Shown: positions 44,704-53,562 of the stretch, one piece after another
Layout of the letters: each line of letters opens with the position of its first letter
Position numbering within the stretch: position 1 is the stretch's first letter
Assembly (NCBI RefSeq): GCF_007097485.1
Contig: NZ_VKDE01000001.1
Location: 1 to 64,000 of the forward strand
Origin: Carboxylicivirga sp. M1479
Lineage (GTDB): Bacteria > Bacteroidota > Bacteroidia > Bacteroidales > Marinilabiliaceae
Direction of reading: 5' to 3'
DNA: 64,000 bases
Position numbers and translations under genes: made by a program
The notes under the pieces: generated by a model
What the model saw: only the letters and a program-made list of their open reading frames with translations
The model's database searches: none
Told to the model about the DNA's origin: nothing

Positions 44704-46746
44704 TTATCTTACTTCCGAACCTTCTTTAACTGCATTTGCTGGTGCAACAAACTCCAATTTGCCAGTGGCATCTTCGGCCATTAGTATCATGCCTTGTGAC
44801 TCGATACCACGAATTTTACGTGGCGCCAAGTTGACCAAAATACTTACCTGCTTACCAATAATGTCTTCAGGTTTGAAGAACTCAGCAATACCTGAAACAA
44901 CTGTTCGTTGATCAATTCCAGTATCCACTTTTAATTGCAGTAACTTTTTTGTTTTCGCTACTTTTTCAGCTTCCACAATTGTGCCTACACGGATATCCAT
45001 CTTCACAAAGTCATCAAACTCGATGTTATCTTTAGCAGGAGCTGCTGTTTTGTTGGCCGCTTCGTTATCGATCTTTGTTTGCTCTAGCTTGTCTAATTGA
45101 GCTTGGATTGTTTCGTCTTCAATCTTCTCGAACAACAACTCTGGCTTGTTAATCATGTGTCCCTCAGCAAGGAAATCAAGCTTGCCACAATCTGCCCATA
45201 TTAAATCGTTAAGATTCAGCATCGTCTGCATCTTCTTAGCCGTAAATGGCAAGAATGGCTCAATCAATATAGATACGTTCGCTGTGATTTGAAGCGCAAT
45301 GTTCATGATGGTTTTTACACGCTCAGCATCTGTTTTAATCAATTTCCAAGGCTCACAATCGGCCAAGTACTTATTACCCAAACGCGATAGGTTGATGGCC
45401 TCTTTTACCGCCTCACGGAACTTGAAATTATCCAAGGCATCTTCTACCTTTTTAACCAATACAGGAATCTCATTCAAGGTTTCCTGATCGTAGTCTGTTA
45501 ATTCGCCCTGAGCAGGCACGGCACCATCATAATATTTATGTGTTAGAACAATGGCACGGTTAACGAAGTTACCCAAAATAGCTACCAGCTCGTTGTTGTT
45601 GCGGGCCTGAAAATCTTTCCAGGTAAAGTCGTTGTCTTTTGTTTCTGGGGCATTGGCTGTAAGAGTATAGCGCAATACATCCTGCTTATCTTTAAAATCA
45701 AGCAAATACTCGTGTAACCAAACGGCCCAGTTGCGCGATGTTGAAATCTTATCGCCTTCCAGGTTCAGGAATTCGTTGGCAGGCACATTCTCAGGTAGAA
45801 TATAACTTCCTTCGGCCTTTAGCATGGATGGGAAAACGATACAATGGAACACAATGTTATCTTTTCCGATGAAATGAAGCATACGTGAATCATCACTTTT
45901 CCAATACTTTTCCCACTCAGGGGTTAATTCTTTAGTTGCTGAAATATAGCCAATAGGAGCATCAAACCATACGTAAAGCACTTTGCCGTCGGCTCCTTCA
46001 ACAGGAACAGGTACGCCCCAATCTAAATCACGACTCACGGCACGTGGCTGAAGCCCCATGTCAATCCATGATTTACACTGTCCGTAAACGTTTGACTTCC
46101 ATTCTTTATGACCATCTAAAATCCATTCTTTTAAAAATGGCTCATGCTTATCAAGTGGTAAGTACCAGTGTTTAGTGCTTTTAATTATCGGCTTACTACC
46201 CGATACAACTGATTGAGGGTTGATAAGGTCGGTCGCATTTAATGATGTACCACAGCTTTCGCATTGGTCGCCATAAGCGCCTTCACTTTTACAATGTGGG
46301 CAAGTACCAGTAATGTAACGATCGGCCAAAAATTGTTTGGCTTCTTCGTCGTAGTACTGCTCCGATTCTTTTTCTAAGAATTCGCCCTTATCGTATAAGG
46401 TTTTAAAAAACTCACTTGCTGTTTCGTGATGCGTTTTGCTACTTGTACGCGAGTATACATCAAATGAAATACCGAATTTCTTAAAAGAATCTTTGATAAT
46501 ACCATGGAACTTATCCACCACGTCTTGTGGTGTAACACCTTCATTCTTGGCCTTTAAAGTAATGGGTACGCCATGCTCATCAGAGCCACCAATCATCACT
46601 ACATCTTCTTTCTTTAGGCGTAAGTAACGAACATAAATATCTGCCGGCACATACACACCCGCTAAATGACCAATATGAACAGGACCGTTGGCATATGGTA
46701 AAGCCGTTGTTACCAATGTTCTTTTAAAATCTCCAGCTTGCTTCAT
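44704..46746 (-). CDS. metG: Methionine--tRNA ligase
   Basis: 680 aa, the long form. Class I synthetase charging tRNA-Met. The HIGH signature is in [11 protein letters not shown]; the zinc-knuckle Cys residues are [18 protein letters not shown] near 145-162; KISTSR replaces KMSKS; and a C-terminal OB-fold tRNA-binding domain (about 575-680, [16 protein letters not shown]) is fused. A -7 box lies upstream on the minus strand. Nothing unusual. Confidence 0.97.
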   Translation of the reverse strand: MKQAGDFKRTLVTTALPYANGPVHIGHLAGVYVPADIYVRYLRLKKEDVVMIGGSDEHGVPITLKAKNEGVTPQDVVDKFHGIIKDSFKKFGISFDVYSRTSSKTHHETASEFFKTLYDKGEFLEKESEQYYDEEAKQFLADRYITGTCPHCKSEGAYGDQCESCGTSLNATDLINPQSVVSGSKPIIKSTKHWYLPLDKHEPFLKEWILDGHKEWKSNVYGQCKSWIDMGLQPRAVSRDLDWGVPVPVEGADGKVLYVWFDAPIGYISATKELTPEWEKYWKSDDSRMLHFIGKDNIVFHCIVFPSMLKAEGSYILPENVPANEFLNLEGDKISTSRNWAVWLHEYLLDFKDKQDVLRYTLTANAPETKDNDFTWKDFQARNNNELVAILGNFVNRAIVLTHKYYDGAVPAQGELTDYDQETLNEIPVLVKKVEDALDNFKFREAVKEAINLSRLGNKYLADCEPWKLIKTDAERVKTIMNIALQITANVSILIEPFLPFTAKKMQTMLNLNDLIWADCGKLDFLAEGHMINKPELLFEKIEDETIQAQLDKLEQTKIDNEAANKTAAPAKDNIEFDDFVKMDIRVGTIVEAEKVAKTKKLLQLKVDTGIDQRTVVSGIAEFFKPEDIIGKQVSILVNLAPRKIRGIESQGMILMAEDATGKLEFVAPANAVKEGSEVR

Positions 46747-46804
46747 TCTGCTTGAATTATTTTAAGGTTTAAAACCTAGTATTCTATGGTTTGTTTTAAC
46801 TGCG

Positions 46805-46812
46805 CAAAGATA
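46805..46812 (-). promoter_or_regulatory. -7 box of metG
   Basis: The minus strand reads TATCTTTG here, matching TAnnTTTG, 58 nt upstream of the metG ATG. No good -33 box is seen. Confidence 0.5.
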
Positions 46813-46885
46813 TGCAAAGAAATGATAATAGTAGCACGATATAAGTATCAAGACATAAGACTATAATTGAAAAACAGCGATGTAA

Positions 46886-46977
46886 TGAAAAATTTTCTCT
46901 GTGCCTTTGCGACTCCGTGTTTCTATTCTTAATATTGTATTAAACCGAACACAAAGTCAGGAAGACACAAAGAATAG
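46886..46977. repeat. Imperfect inverted repeat, CACAAAG-type
   Basis: A left arm TCTGTGCCTTTGCGACTCC (then GTGTTTCTATTCTT) and a right arm containing AACACAAAGTCAGGAAGAC (then ACAAAGAATAG) are about 70% complementary, separated by an AT-rich loop. It lies in the 277-nt spacer between metG and the LD-carboxypeptidase gene and looks like a small palindromic repeat remnant. Confidence 0.5.
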
Positions 46978-47023
46978 TTATAAACTCTTCGACTCCGAGC
47001 CTATGTGTTAAACTACATTGATT

Positions 47024-47926
47024 ATGATATTCCCTAAATCGCTCGAAAAAGGTTCAACAATAGGCATTATAGCACCAGCTGGTAAAATAGATGCTGAAAC
47101 CATTCATTTTGCAGAAAAGTTATTGCACAAGCGTGGTTACAAGGTGGTTATTGGAGATAATGTACACAATACTTTTCATCAGTATGCAGGTAATGATGAA
47201 CACCGCACAGCTGACCTGCAGCACATGCTGAACAGTCGTGACATAGATGCTATTTTTTGCGCTCGAGGTGGTTACGGCACTATCCGCATTATTGATGAAA
47301 TTGATTTTACCCACTTTTTGGAATACCCTAAATGGATAATTGGTTATAGCGATATCACGGTTTTGCATGCGGCCTTGCAAAACAAGGTAGGCGTAGCATC
47401 CATACATGGGCCAATGCCTAAAAACTTTCCGGATAAAGATGAAGATGAAGAAGATATGGAGGCCTTGTTTAATATGCTTCATGGAGAAATGCCTTGTTAT
47501 GTAATCAAACCCCACTGCCTAAACCGAAAAGGGGAGGCCAGCGGACTTTTGATCGGCGGTAACTTGTCCTTAATACAAGCTTTGCGAGCAACCGATTTAG
47601 ATCCAAACCCACATGGAAAAATAATGTTTATAGAGGATTTATCGGAATACCTCTACCACCTGGATCGCATGATGCAAAACCTGAAGTTAAGTGGTTTTCT
47701 TAAGGAGTTAAGTGGTATTGTGGTTGGCGATTTTACCGATATGAAAGACAATGACGACCCTTACGGGCAATCGGCATTGGAGATAATAAAAGAAGCAGTG
47801 GCAGAATATGATTATCCGGTTATGTTTGGATTTCCTGCAGGACACAACCATTTGAACCTGCCTCTGGTTTTGGGTAAGCGGGTTGCATTAAAGGTTGATG
47901 ACGAGGAATGTAAATTAGAGTTCTAA
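47024..47926 (+). CDS. LD-carboxypeptidase (S66 family)
   Basis: 300 aa from the ATG at 47024 (a TTG at 47018 is in frame). Serine peptidase that trims the terminal D-Ala from muropeptide tetrapeptides during cell-wall recycling. The triad is Ser109 (IGYSDITVLH), Glu204 (FIEDLSEYLYHLDRM) and His274 (FGFPAGHNHLNLPL). The CARGGYGTIRIID motif is typical of the family. The yraN gene begins 3 nt after the stop, an apparent operon. Confidence 0.93.
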   Translation: MIFPKSLEKGSTIGIIAPAGKIDAETIHFAEKLLHKRGYKVVIGDNVHNTFHQYAGNDEHRTADLQHMLNSRDIDAIFCARGGYGTIRIIDEIDFTHFLEYPKWIIGYSDITVLHAALQNKVGVASIHGPMPKNFPDKDEDEEDMEALFNMLHGEMPCYVIKPHCLNRKGEASGLLIGGNLSLIQALRATDLDPNPHGKIMFIEDLSEYLYHLDRMMQNLKLSGFLKELSGIVVGDFTDMKDNDDPYGQSALEIIKEAVAEYDYPVMFGFPAGHNHLNLPLVLGKRVALKVDDEECKLEF

Positions 47927-47929
47927 ACA

Positions 47930-48292
47930 ATGGCCGATCATAATGTATTAGGTAAAAAGGGCGAAGCAATAGCTGCCGAATACCTTGAGAAAAAAGGGTT
48001 TGAGATACTGGAACGTAATTGGGTGTATAACCACAAGGAGATTGACCTGATTGCCAAGCATAACAACTACCTAGTGGTAATTGAAGTAAAGACTCGCTCT
48101 ACAGATGGCTGGGAAAGCCCGAAAGAGGCCATTACCAACGGAAAAATTCGTTTTATAGTGGAAGCAACCGAAGCCTACATTAATGAAATGGATATTGAAA
48201 ATGAAGTGCGCTTTGATGTTGTAACGCTTATACCCAATGGTGAGGATTGGACGATTGAACACATTGATGAGGCATTTCATCCGAGTTTGTGA
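47930..48292 (+). CDS. YraN family endonuclease-like protein (UPF0102)
   Basis: 120 aa. YraN/UPF0102 proteins have a restriction-endonuclease-like PD-(D/E)xK fold: GKKGEAIAAEYLEKKGFEIL, then the active-site EIDLIAK and VVIEVKTRS (Asp, Glu, Lys). The cellular role is not established. Co-transcribed with the LD-carboxypeptidase gene by spacing (3 nt). Confidence 0.92.
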   Translation: MADHNVLGKKGEAIAAEYLEKKGFEILERNWVYNHKEIDLIAKHNNYLVVIEVKTRSTDGWESPKEAITNGKIRFIVEATEAYINEMDIENEVRFDVVTLIPNGEDWTIEHIDEAFHPSL

Positions 48293-48388
48293 GGCTGAAA
48301 ATAACATACATCATTCAGATGGCATTATAACCTTTGTTGCAGTAAGACAAACTATGAATATTAATTAGTCTAAGATAAACTACTTTCT

Positions 48389-48880
48389 ATGAGAAGCATT
48401 TTAATTATTAGTTGCATGATGATCATTTTAAGTTCATGCGATAAATATAAATTTGATGGACATTTGATAAAGGATCCAAATGATATTTCAGAGTTATATT
48501 CTAAAGCTTCGGAAGTTGTTACCATTAACAATCAGGATTTATTTATTCAACCAGACCTTTATCGGAATTTTATGCCTGGTGGTCTCTCAAAAAAAGATCA
48601 TAGACTTGTAGCACATTGTAGCTTAAGTGATATGGACAAGAACGCTATCCCAGATAACTTGGAAATAAAGTTTATGTATGTAATTAACGATTCTGAAGCA
48701 TGGAAGACTTTCCCGACGATAGATGATAATAGCTCTAGTGATTATTCTATCTCCTTTTATAGCGCTGAAGGACCCAATTGGGATACAGGAATTGAGGTAG
48801 ATGTTGTTTTGGAAGTAGTATCAAATGGTAAAACTTACTTCATTATTTCAAATGATAATGAAATTAAAAAAATAGAATAA
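48389..48880 (+). CDS. Small lipoprotein, unknown function
   Basis: 163 aa. A lipoprotein signal ends IILSSC, with the lipid Cys17 followed by Asp-Lys. The mature part is beta-rich with Asp and Asn clusters (DDNSSSDYSISFYSAEGPNWD) and no recognised domain. It may be outer-membrane anchored. It is separated from neighbours by about 100-190 nt on each side, so it is probably expressed alone. Confidence 0.7.
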   Translation: MRSILIISCMMIILSSCDKYKFDGHLIKDPNDISELYSKASEVVTINNQDLFIQPDLYRNFMPGGLSKKDHRLVAHCSLSDMDKNAIPDNLEIKFMYVINDSEAWKTFPTIDDNSSSDYSISFYSAEGPNWDTGIEVDVVLEVVSNGKTYFIISNDNEIKKIE

Positions 48881-49067
48881 TAATGCCTATTAAAACTGGG
48901 TCTGGATTAGAACTCCAAAAACCCATTCTCAGCATATTAAGGCGGTTAATAATAAGCAAAAGCAATACGTACACATGAGACCTTTTGATAACAAAAAAAG
49001 CAAGCTACAATAGCTTTGTTCAAAAGCAAATTGACATAGAATCTTTTGGATAAATAAGAGAAAATAA

Positions 49068-49403
49068 ATGATGAAAGCAGTTAGCAAACATCCGGTTTTG
49101 ACTTTAATAATAAATTTAGTTTTAAATGTATTACTTGCATACTTCCTGATTTCAATACTGTTAGGTGGCGTTCTAAGGTATGAAGTTGGGTTTGTAGTGA
49201 ATATCCCAATGATTGTATTGTTGGGGTATTATTTGGTTCTTCCCTATATCGTATATTTTAACGGTCGTCATCCTGAAATAAGAAGCACTTTAAATACAAT
49301 AATTCTGATATTTTTAGGGCTTATAGTTGTGTTTGTTTATTTGTTTAATTTATTCTGTTGGATTGAATTATTTGATGGAAAAACTAATGCATTATTGCCA
49401 TGA
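49068..49403 (+). CDS. Small integral membrane protein, unknown function
   Basis: 111 aa with three strong hydrophobic segments (LTLIINLVLNVLLAYFLISI; IPMIVLLGYYLVLPYIVYF; TIILIFLGLIVVFVYLFNLF). No family recognised. Its stop overlaps the start of the diacylglycerol kinase gene (ATGA), so the two are translationally coupled and the protein may act at the membrane with it. Confidence 0.65.
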   Translation: MMKAVSKHPVLTLIINLVLNVLLAYFLISILLGGVLRYEVGFVVNIPMIVLLGYYLVLPYIVYFNGRHPEIRSTLNTIILIFLGLIVVFVYLFNLFCWIELFDGKTNALLP

Positions 49404-49792
49404 GCGGGTTGAAGAATACAGATAGTTTTTCATTGAGAAAAAGATTAAAGAGTTTCCATTTTGCTTTTAATGGAATAAAACACCTGATTAAGAGTGAGCA
49501 CAATGCCCGAATACATCTGCTTGCATTAATTTGTGTCTTGGCGTTGGGAGTGTTCTTTAGAATTGAATTAGCTGAGTGGATAGCCATTATAATAGTGGCC
49601 GGACTAGTTTTTCTAACAGAATTATTGAACACAGCTATTGAACGACTTGCAGATTTTGTTGAGCCCAAATGGAATGATAAAATAGGACTAATAAAGGATT
49701 ATTGCGCTGGTGCGGTATTGATTTCAGCTCTAATATCAATGCTTGTAGGCGGATTGATTTTTATTCCAAAGATAATTGAGTGGTGGGGATAG
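49400..49792 (+). CDS. dgkA: Diacylglycerol kinase family protein (DgkA-type)
   Basis: 130 aa with three predicted membrane helices, the DgkA/undecaprenol kinase fold. Conserved elements are the N-terminal FAFNGIKHLIKSEHNARIH segment, the ELAEWIAIIIVAG helix and the key FLTELLNTAIERLADFVEP motif holding the active-site Glu and Asn. It phosphorylates diacylglycerol or undecaprenol; which one cannot be told from the sequence. The start overlaps the preceding gene by 4 nt. Confidence 0.9.
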   Translation: MSGLKNTDSFSLRKRLKSFHFAFNGIKHLIKSEHNARIHLLALICVLALGVFFRIELAEWIAIIIVAGLVFLTELLNTAIERLADFVEPKWNDKIGLIKDYCAGAVLISALISMLVGGLIFIPKIIEWWG

Positions 49793-49898
49793 GCATATAG
49801 TATCGCCGAGTTTGTAATAAGCAAATTACCCATTTGCTTTTAATCTATCCCTATCAATACGATTTAGCTATATTGCTAATCTTTAACACCATTAAGTC

Positions 49899-50249
49899 AT
49901 GAATATAGAAGAATACAGAGAATATTGCATAGCAAAGCCTGCTGTTACCGAAACATTTCCTTTTGATGAGGTAACTCTGGTATTTAAAGTTGCCAATAAA
50001 ATGTTTGCTCTCACCGGTCTGGATAAAGATTTTAGCATCAACCTCAAATGTGATCCGGAGCGTGCCATAGAGCTGCGCGAAGAGTTTCCAGCTATCCAGC
50101 CAGGTTGGCACATGAATAAAAAGCACTGGAATACGGTACATATCGATGGCTCGCTGAAAGACGATTTTATAAAGGAGTTAATTGATCACTCGTACGAACT
50201 TATTGTAAAAAGCTTGAGCAAGAAAATACGTGAGGAAAATGGTTTATAG
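49899..50249 (+). CDS. MmcQ/YjbR family protein
   Basis: 116 aa with the CyaY-like/YjbR fold: MNIEEYREYCIAKPAVTETFPFDEVTLVFKVANKMFALT, then the INLKCDPERAIELREEF segment and GWHMNKKHWNTVHIDG, ending in a helix with SYELIVKSL. Described as DNA-binding-like in some annotations; the function is not established. Single gene. Confidence 0.88.
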   Translation: MNIEEYREYCIAKPAVTETFPFDEVTLVFKVANKMFALTGLDKDFSINLKCDPERAIELREEFPAIQPGWHMNKKHWNTVHIDGSLKDDFIKELIDHSYELIVKSLSKKIREENGL

Positions 50250-50261
50250 AATTTAAAGTCT

Positions 50262-50269
50262 AGTTTTGC
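50262..50269 (+). promoter_or_regulatory. -7 box upstream of DUF502 gene
   Basis: TAGTTTTG matches TAnnTTTG, 58 nt before the ATG at 50328. No clear -33 box. Confidence 0.45.
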
Positions 50270-50327
50270 GCCGAGTGCTTAAAACATAAACAGGGCACTT
50301 GGCACTATTCACTAAGCAATTTTTGTA

Positions 50328-50909
50328 ATGAAGAAACTCGCCAAATACTTTTTCCAAGGATTACTGTATGTTGTCCCTGTTGCAGTCACCATATATGTAA
50401 TTGTTTTTGCCTTTATCTGGCTAGATGGTTTGTTACGCGACTTAGAGATATTTCAGCAAGAGCCCTATTCAGAATTTAATTTTCCTGGCTTGGGGCTATT
50501 TGTGATTCTTCTATTTATCACCCTCATTGGCTTTGTTGGACAAAAGTTTATTACCACGCCCATCAGCAATTCATTTGAACGCGGTCTAAAAAAAGCGCCG
50601 CTGATAAAAGTAATTTATTCGTCGGTTAAGGATTTGTTATCGGCTTTTGTAGGTAAAGAGCGGAAGTTTGAAAAGCCTGTTTTAGTAGCTCTTGACAAAG
50701 AGGGGCTGGTAGAGCGTTTTGGTTTTATCACTTCATCAGATTTAAGCGACATAGGTGTGCACGATAAAATAGCTGTTTACATGCCTAGTTCATACGGTAT
50801 TTTGGGTGAGTTGTATGTTGTGCCTGCCAATCAAGTAAAACCCATTGATGCGCATCCGGCCGAAGTAATGAAGTTTATTGTATCGGGAGGTGTGGCTAAA
50901 GTTAAGTAA
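50328..50909 (+). CDS. DUF502 membrane protein
   Basis: 193 aa. Two N-terminal membrane helices (YFFQGLLYVVPVAVTIYVIVFAF and FPGLGLFVILLFITLIGFVGQKF) followed by the soluble DUF502 domain: RGLKKAPLIKVIYSSVKDLLSAFVGKER, FGFITSSDL, VYMPSSYGILGELYVVP and a final MKFIVSGGVAK. Function unknown; homologs occur near cell-envelope genes. The rlpA-like gene starts 1 nt after its stop. Confidence 0.9.
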   Translation: MKKLAKYFFQGLLYVVPVAVTIYVIVFAFIWLDGLLRDLEIFQQEPYSEFNFPGLGLFVILLFITLIGFVGQKFITTPISNSFERGLKKAPLIKVIYSSVKDLLSAFVGKERKFEKPVLVALDKEGLVERFGFITSSDLSDIGVHDKIAVYMPSSYGILGELYVVPANQVKPIDAHPAEVMKFIVSGGVAKVK

Positions 50910-50910
50910 G

Positions 50911-51375
50911 ATGCGCTTTTTACTCCTCATACTATTTGCATTACAAGGGGTGCTTGTGTTGTCTCAGGCATTTGAGCAAACGGGAAAGGCATCGTATTAT
51001 GCCGATAAATTCGAGGGGCGCCCCACGGCTAGTGGACAAATATTCTCCAATAAATATTATACAGCGGCTCATAAAACGTTGCCGTTTGGCAGTAAAGTGG
51101 TGGTTACCAATTTGCAAAACAATAAAACAGTTACGGTTACCATCAATGACAGAGGTCCGTTTATCAAAGGGCGCATTATTGATTTAAGTGTGCTAGCTGC
51201 CACTGAACTTGATTTTGTGCATCAAGGTATTGCCAGGGTGCGTATTGAAATGGCCCATCAAAGTGTGGATGAAGATGACTTATTAGTAGCAATCAATAAT
51301 GAGTTAGAGCTTGTGCAACTCACGTGTTTTATTAATTATAACAAGCTCTCCAAAGCACTAATTACGCAGCGCTAG
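50911..51375 (+). CDS. rlpA: RlpA-like double-psi beta-barrel protein
   Basis: 154 aa from the ATG at 50911 (an upstream TTG in the preceding gene is rejected). Signal peptide ending VLSQ. The RlpA domain is clear: TGKASYYADKFEGRPTASGQIF, HKTLPFGSKVVVTNLQNNKTV, NDRGPFIKGRIIDLS. RlpA-type lytic transglycosylases cleave naked glycan strands, but the SPOR domain found in longer RlpA proteins is absent. Translationally coupled to the DUF502 gene. Confidence 0.9.
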   Translation: MRFLLLILFALQGVLVLSQAFEQTGKASYYADKFEGRPTASGQIFSNKYYTAAHKTLPFGSKVVVTNLQNNKTVTVTINDRGPFIKGRIIDLSVLAATELDFVHQGIARVRIEMAHQSVDEDDLLVAINNELELVQLTCFINYNKLSKALITQR

Positions 51376-51383
51376 GTACTAAT

Positions 51384-51648
51384 AACCTGAGTTCGATTAA
51401 AATTTAAGAGCTCAGATTTCATTAAGTGATTGATATACAATCTAAATTTTTAAGGCATAGTAAACTATGGCGATTAAATTTAGAGCAGTAGATCGATTAT
51501 TTAATGAAAAGATTAATGTACCCACTTATAAACATCGATTTTCTGCGTCATATTCGTTCGACATAGCCCGCTATGCCTTCACAAATAGTCCTTAAAACTC
51601 AATATTTATAAGCGATCTGAGCAATAAATTTTACGTCGAGCTCAGGTT
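51384..51648. mobile_element. MITE-like non-coding inverted-repeat element
   Basis: About 265 bp in the 343-nt spacer between the RlpA and TPR genes. Terminal inverted repeats of about 24 bp: AACCTGAGTTCGATTAAAA at the left, and the complement of the right end reads AACCTGAGCTCGACGTAAAA; about 20 of 24 positions agree with one gap. Nested inverted pairs lie inside: GCTCAGAT (51410-51417) with ATCTGAGC (51615-51622), and AAGGCATAG (51452-51460) with CTATGCCTT (51571-51579). There is no ORF. Target-site duplication is not clear. The right end stops about 10 nt before the TPR gene's -33 region. Confidence 0.7.
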
Positions 51649-51680
51649 AATAAATTATTGTTCGGCACAGCTTTTGATTG

Positions 51681-51688
51681 TATCTTCG
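51681..51688 (+). promoter_or_regulatory. -7-like box upstream of TPR lipoprotein gene
   Basis: TATCTTCG is one base off TAnnTTTG, with a TTG (51658-51660) 20 nt upstream as a possible -33. It lies 30 nt before the ATG, directly after the MITE-like element. Confidence 0.4.
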
Positions 51689-51718
51689 CTGTTTATTAAA
51701 ATTCAAAACACGATTACC

Positions 51719-52594
51719 ATGAAAAAAATAATCATATTACTTGTTGCAGTTGCCATGGTTGCCTGTAATCCAACTTCTAAACTAAGTACGTATCAATCAG
51801 AGGGTGATGCAGCTTTTGAACAAGCCGATTATGCTACTGCTTATACGCAGTACACCCAGTATATCACAGTTGCTTCAGCCAATGGTGTTGACATTAGCAA
51901 TGAGCTATACATTAAACAAGCACAGGCCTGTGCACAGCTCGATAAAGTGGATGAAGCAAGCGAGCTATACAACACTTTGTTAGCCAAAGGAGGTCATACA
52001 AAACTATTGGCCGAATATTCGCAAATGCTGCAAGCCAATGGTCAGGTAGACGAGGAGCTAGCCCTGTGGAATAGCTACGCTGATAAGGTAAGTGCACCTG
52101 AGTTGAAACAAATGATGACGGAACGTTTAATATTTTTAAATGAGTCAAAGGGAAATAATCAAGTGCTAATAGATGTGGTGGCCAACAAACCAGCTGATGT
52201 AAAGCTATCAAAAGAAGCACAGTTATGTCATATTAAAGCACTTGAGGCTGAGAAAAAAGGATATCCGGCAGCTAAGGCCTGCAACCAATTGTTAAAAGCG
52301 TATCCGAATTATATTGAGGCTTTGGAATGGAAAGCCAAATACTATTACGAGAAAGCAGAAAATAGATACAAGTATGAGATGGCCAAATACAACAAGAACA
52401 AAAATGCCACTACATATGCCTACCTGCGTCGTGATTTAAAAAAGGTATCATCGGATTTTCGTATCGCACGCGACGTCTTTTTACAATTACGTAAGCACGA
52501 CCCTAAAAACAAAAGCTACATTCGCTATCTAAAAAACACCTACCTGCGTTTGGATCAGAAAAGCGAAGCTGTTCAATTGGATAAGTTGCTGTAA
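51719..52594 (+). CDS. TPR-like lipoprotein, unknown function
   Basis: 291 aa from the ATG at 51719; the open frame upstream runs through the promoter. Signal ends MVAC with Cys about 16, no Asp run. The mature protein is all helical with TPR-type pairs: GDAAFEQADYATAYTQYTQY, QAQACAQLDKVDEASELYNTLL, LAEYSQMLQANGQVDEELAL, AKACNQLLKAYPNYIEALEWKA. Probably a periplasmic or outer-membrane scaffold; the partner is unknown. Confidence 0.78.
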   Translation: MKKIIILLVAVAMVACNPTSKLSTYQSEGDAAFEQADYATAYTQYTQYITVASANGVDISNELYIKQAQACAQLDKVDEASELYNTLLAKGGHTKLLAEYSQMLQANGQVDEELALWNSYADKVSAPELKQMMTERLIFLNESKGNNQVLIDVVANKPADVKLSKEAQLCHIKALEAEKKGYPAAKACNQLLKAYPNYIEALEWKAKYYYEKAENRYKYEMAKYNKNKNATTYAYLRRDLKKVSSDFRIARDVFLQLRKHDPKNKSYIRYLKNTYLRLDQKSEAVQLDKLL

Positions 52595-52663
52595 GTGATT
52601 TTTGAGGGTAATTAATCCGCCTTCATGTAAACGCGTTAAGAAAATCATTAAACGAAGCGTAAA

Positions 52664-52712
52664 AAAAGAAAAGCTGTTTGATCCCGATTTTTCGGGAGAG
52701 TTCTTTTCTTTT
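52664..52712 (+). terminator. Terminator of TPR lipoprotein gene
   Basis: AAAAGAAAAG pairs with CTTTTCTTTT, with an inner TCCCGA/TCGGGA stem. The 3' arm is itself T-rich. It lies 70 nt past the TPR stop. Confidence 0.6.
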
Positions 52713-52873
52713 AGCGAAGAGGGATGATTTTTAGCTTTTTCATGTTAGCGGCGGCTTTTTTTGTTTCGTTTTTGCAGCTGTAGGCAAAAATGAAAAGCCA
52801 GTCGGCTTGAGACATAAGTAATGTTTCTCTGAAGAAGAATATAAGTCGCTTATTAGGGATGAAAAAAATAAGG

Positions 52874-52924
52874 GATTGCATCTTATTATACATCTATGGT
52901 ATAATAAGATGCAATCTTTTTTTG
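52874..52924. terminator. Bidirectional terminator, perfect 18-bp stem
   Basis: GATTGCATCTTATTATAC (52874-52891) pairs without mismatch with 52899-52916 around a 7-nt loop. A run of T follows on the plus strand and TTATTTTTTT on the minus strand, so it can end both the TPR and the HU-like transcripts. Confidence 0.88.
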
Positions 52925-52930
52925 TCAACG

Positions 52931-53317
52931 CTACTTCGCCAATTTAAAACTAGGAAATTTTAAGCGATCCTTTATGCGTTTACCAGGTCTGAACCTGATT
53001 TTAAGCTCCTGAATTGATCGCCATGTTACTTTCTCTTCAGCTTCTTCGCTTTGGCTGTTAAAGTGCAGACTAAAAATTCCCAAATCACCAAGTTCCACAG
53101 TGTTATTATCCAGCAGATAATCTGGAATGGTGTCGGACAAAGCGATGAGTACACTGTACACATCACCCCTTGATAAGGAAGTGTAACCGGCAATGTGTTC
53201 GGCTACATCCTCAAGGGTGACTTTATGACGTTGACAGGCTCTTGCGAAAAAAACCTCTTTCACTTGTCCCTTTGCATTGGTGACTCTTTGTTTTACTTTC
53301 TTGTATTTAATGGACAT
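52931..53317 (-). CDS. HU-family DNA-binding protein
   Basis: 128 aa. The Bacteroidota HU-like variant: a short N-terminal arm (MSIKYKKVKQRVTNAKGQVKE), helices with CQRHKVTLEDVAEHIAGYTSLSRGDVYSVLIAL, then VELGDLGIFSLHFNSQ and the C-terminal RFRPGKRIKDRLK. Expected to bend DNA as a dimer, nucleoid-associated. Longer than canonical HU (about 90 aa) by the N-terminal arm and C-terminal extension. Single gene with a strong downstream hairpin. Confidence 0.88.
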   Translation of the reverse strand: MSIKYKKVKQRVTNAKGQVKEVFFARACQRHKVTLEDVAEHIAGYTSLSRGDVYSVLIALSDTIPDYLLDNNTVELGDLGIFSLHFNSQSEEAEEKVTWRSIQELKIRFRPGKRIKDRLKFPSFKLAK

Positions 53318-53562
53318 TCTTCACTGTGTTTATGGTTTTTTGTAAGTATGGTATTGAATTTTTGTGCTGTGCTTTTAATCTTTTAACTAATGTAATAATA
53401 TATTATAACACTAGTTAAAAGGTAAGTTTAACAGGTGTTAAAAGCAAGAAACATCAAGTGAAAAAATCATATTCATCCGTATGAAATGTCATCAATCTAC
53501 CCAAAGACAGTCATCATCATGCGGTAGTAAGGGAGAGTAAGACTATGTGCAGTTTAGAGGTA

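Larger units (their letters stand above)
52595..52930. other. 336-nt spacer with two hairpins
   Basis: No gene. An A-rich/T-rich hairpin at 52664-52712 (AAAAGAAAAG with CTTTTCTTTT enclosing TCCCGA / TCGGGA) and a long 18-bp hairpin at 52874-52916 stand between two convergent genes. Confidence 0.6.

Noticed and set aside
47120..47515. 131-codon antisense frame in the LD-carboxypeptidase gene
   Set aside because: Shadow of a well-supported S66 peptidase frame with all three catalytic residues.
52711..52928. Two overlapping ~60-codon minus-strand frames before the HU-like gene
   Set aside because: They read through two terminator hairpins and have no domain; the low-complexity Phe/Ile/Lys content reflects A/T-rich hairpin arms.
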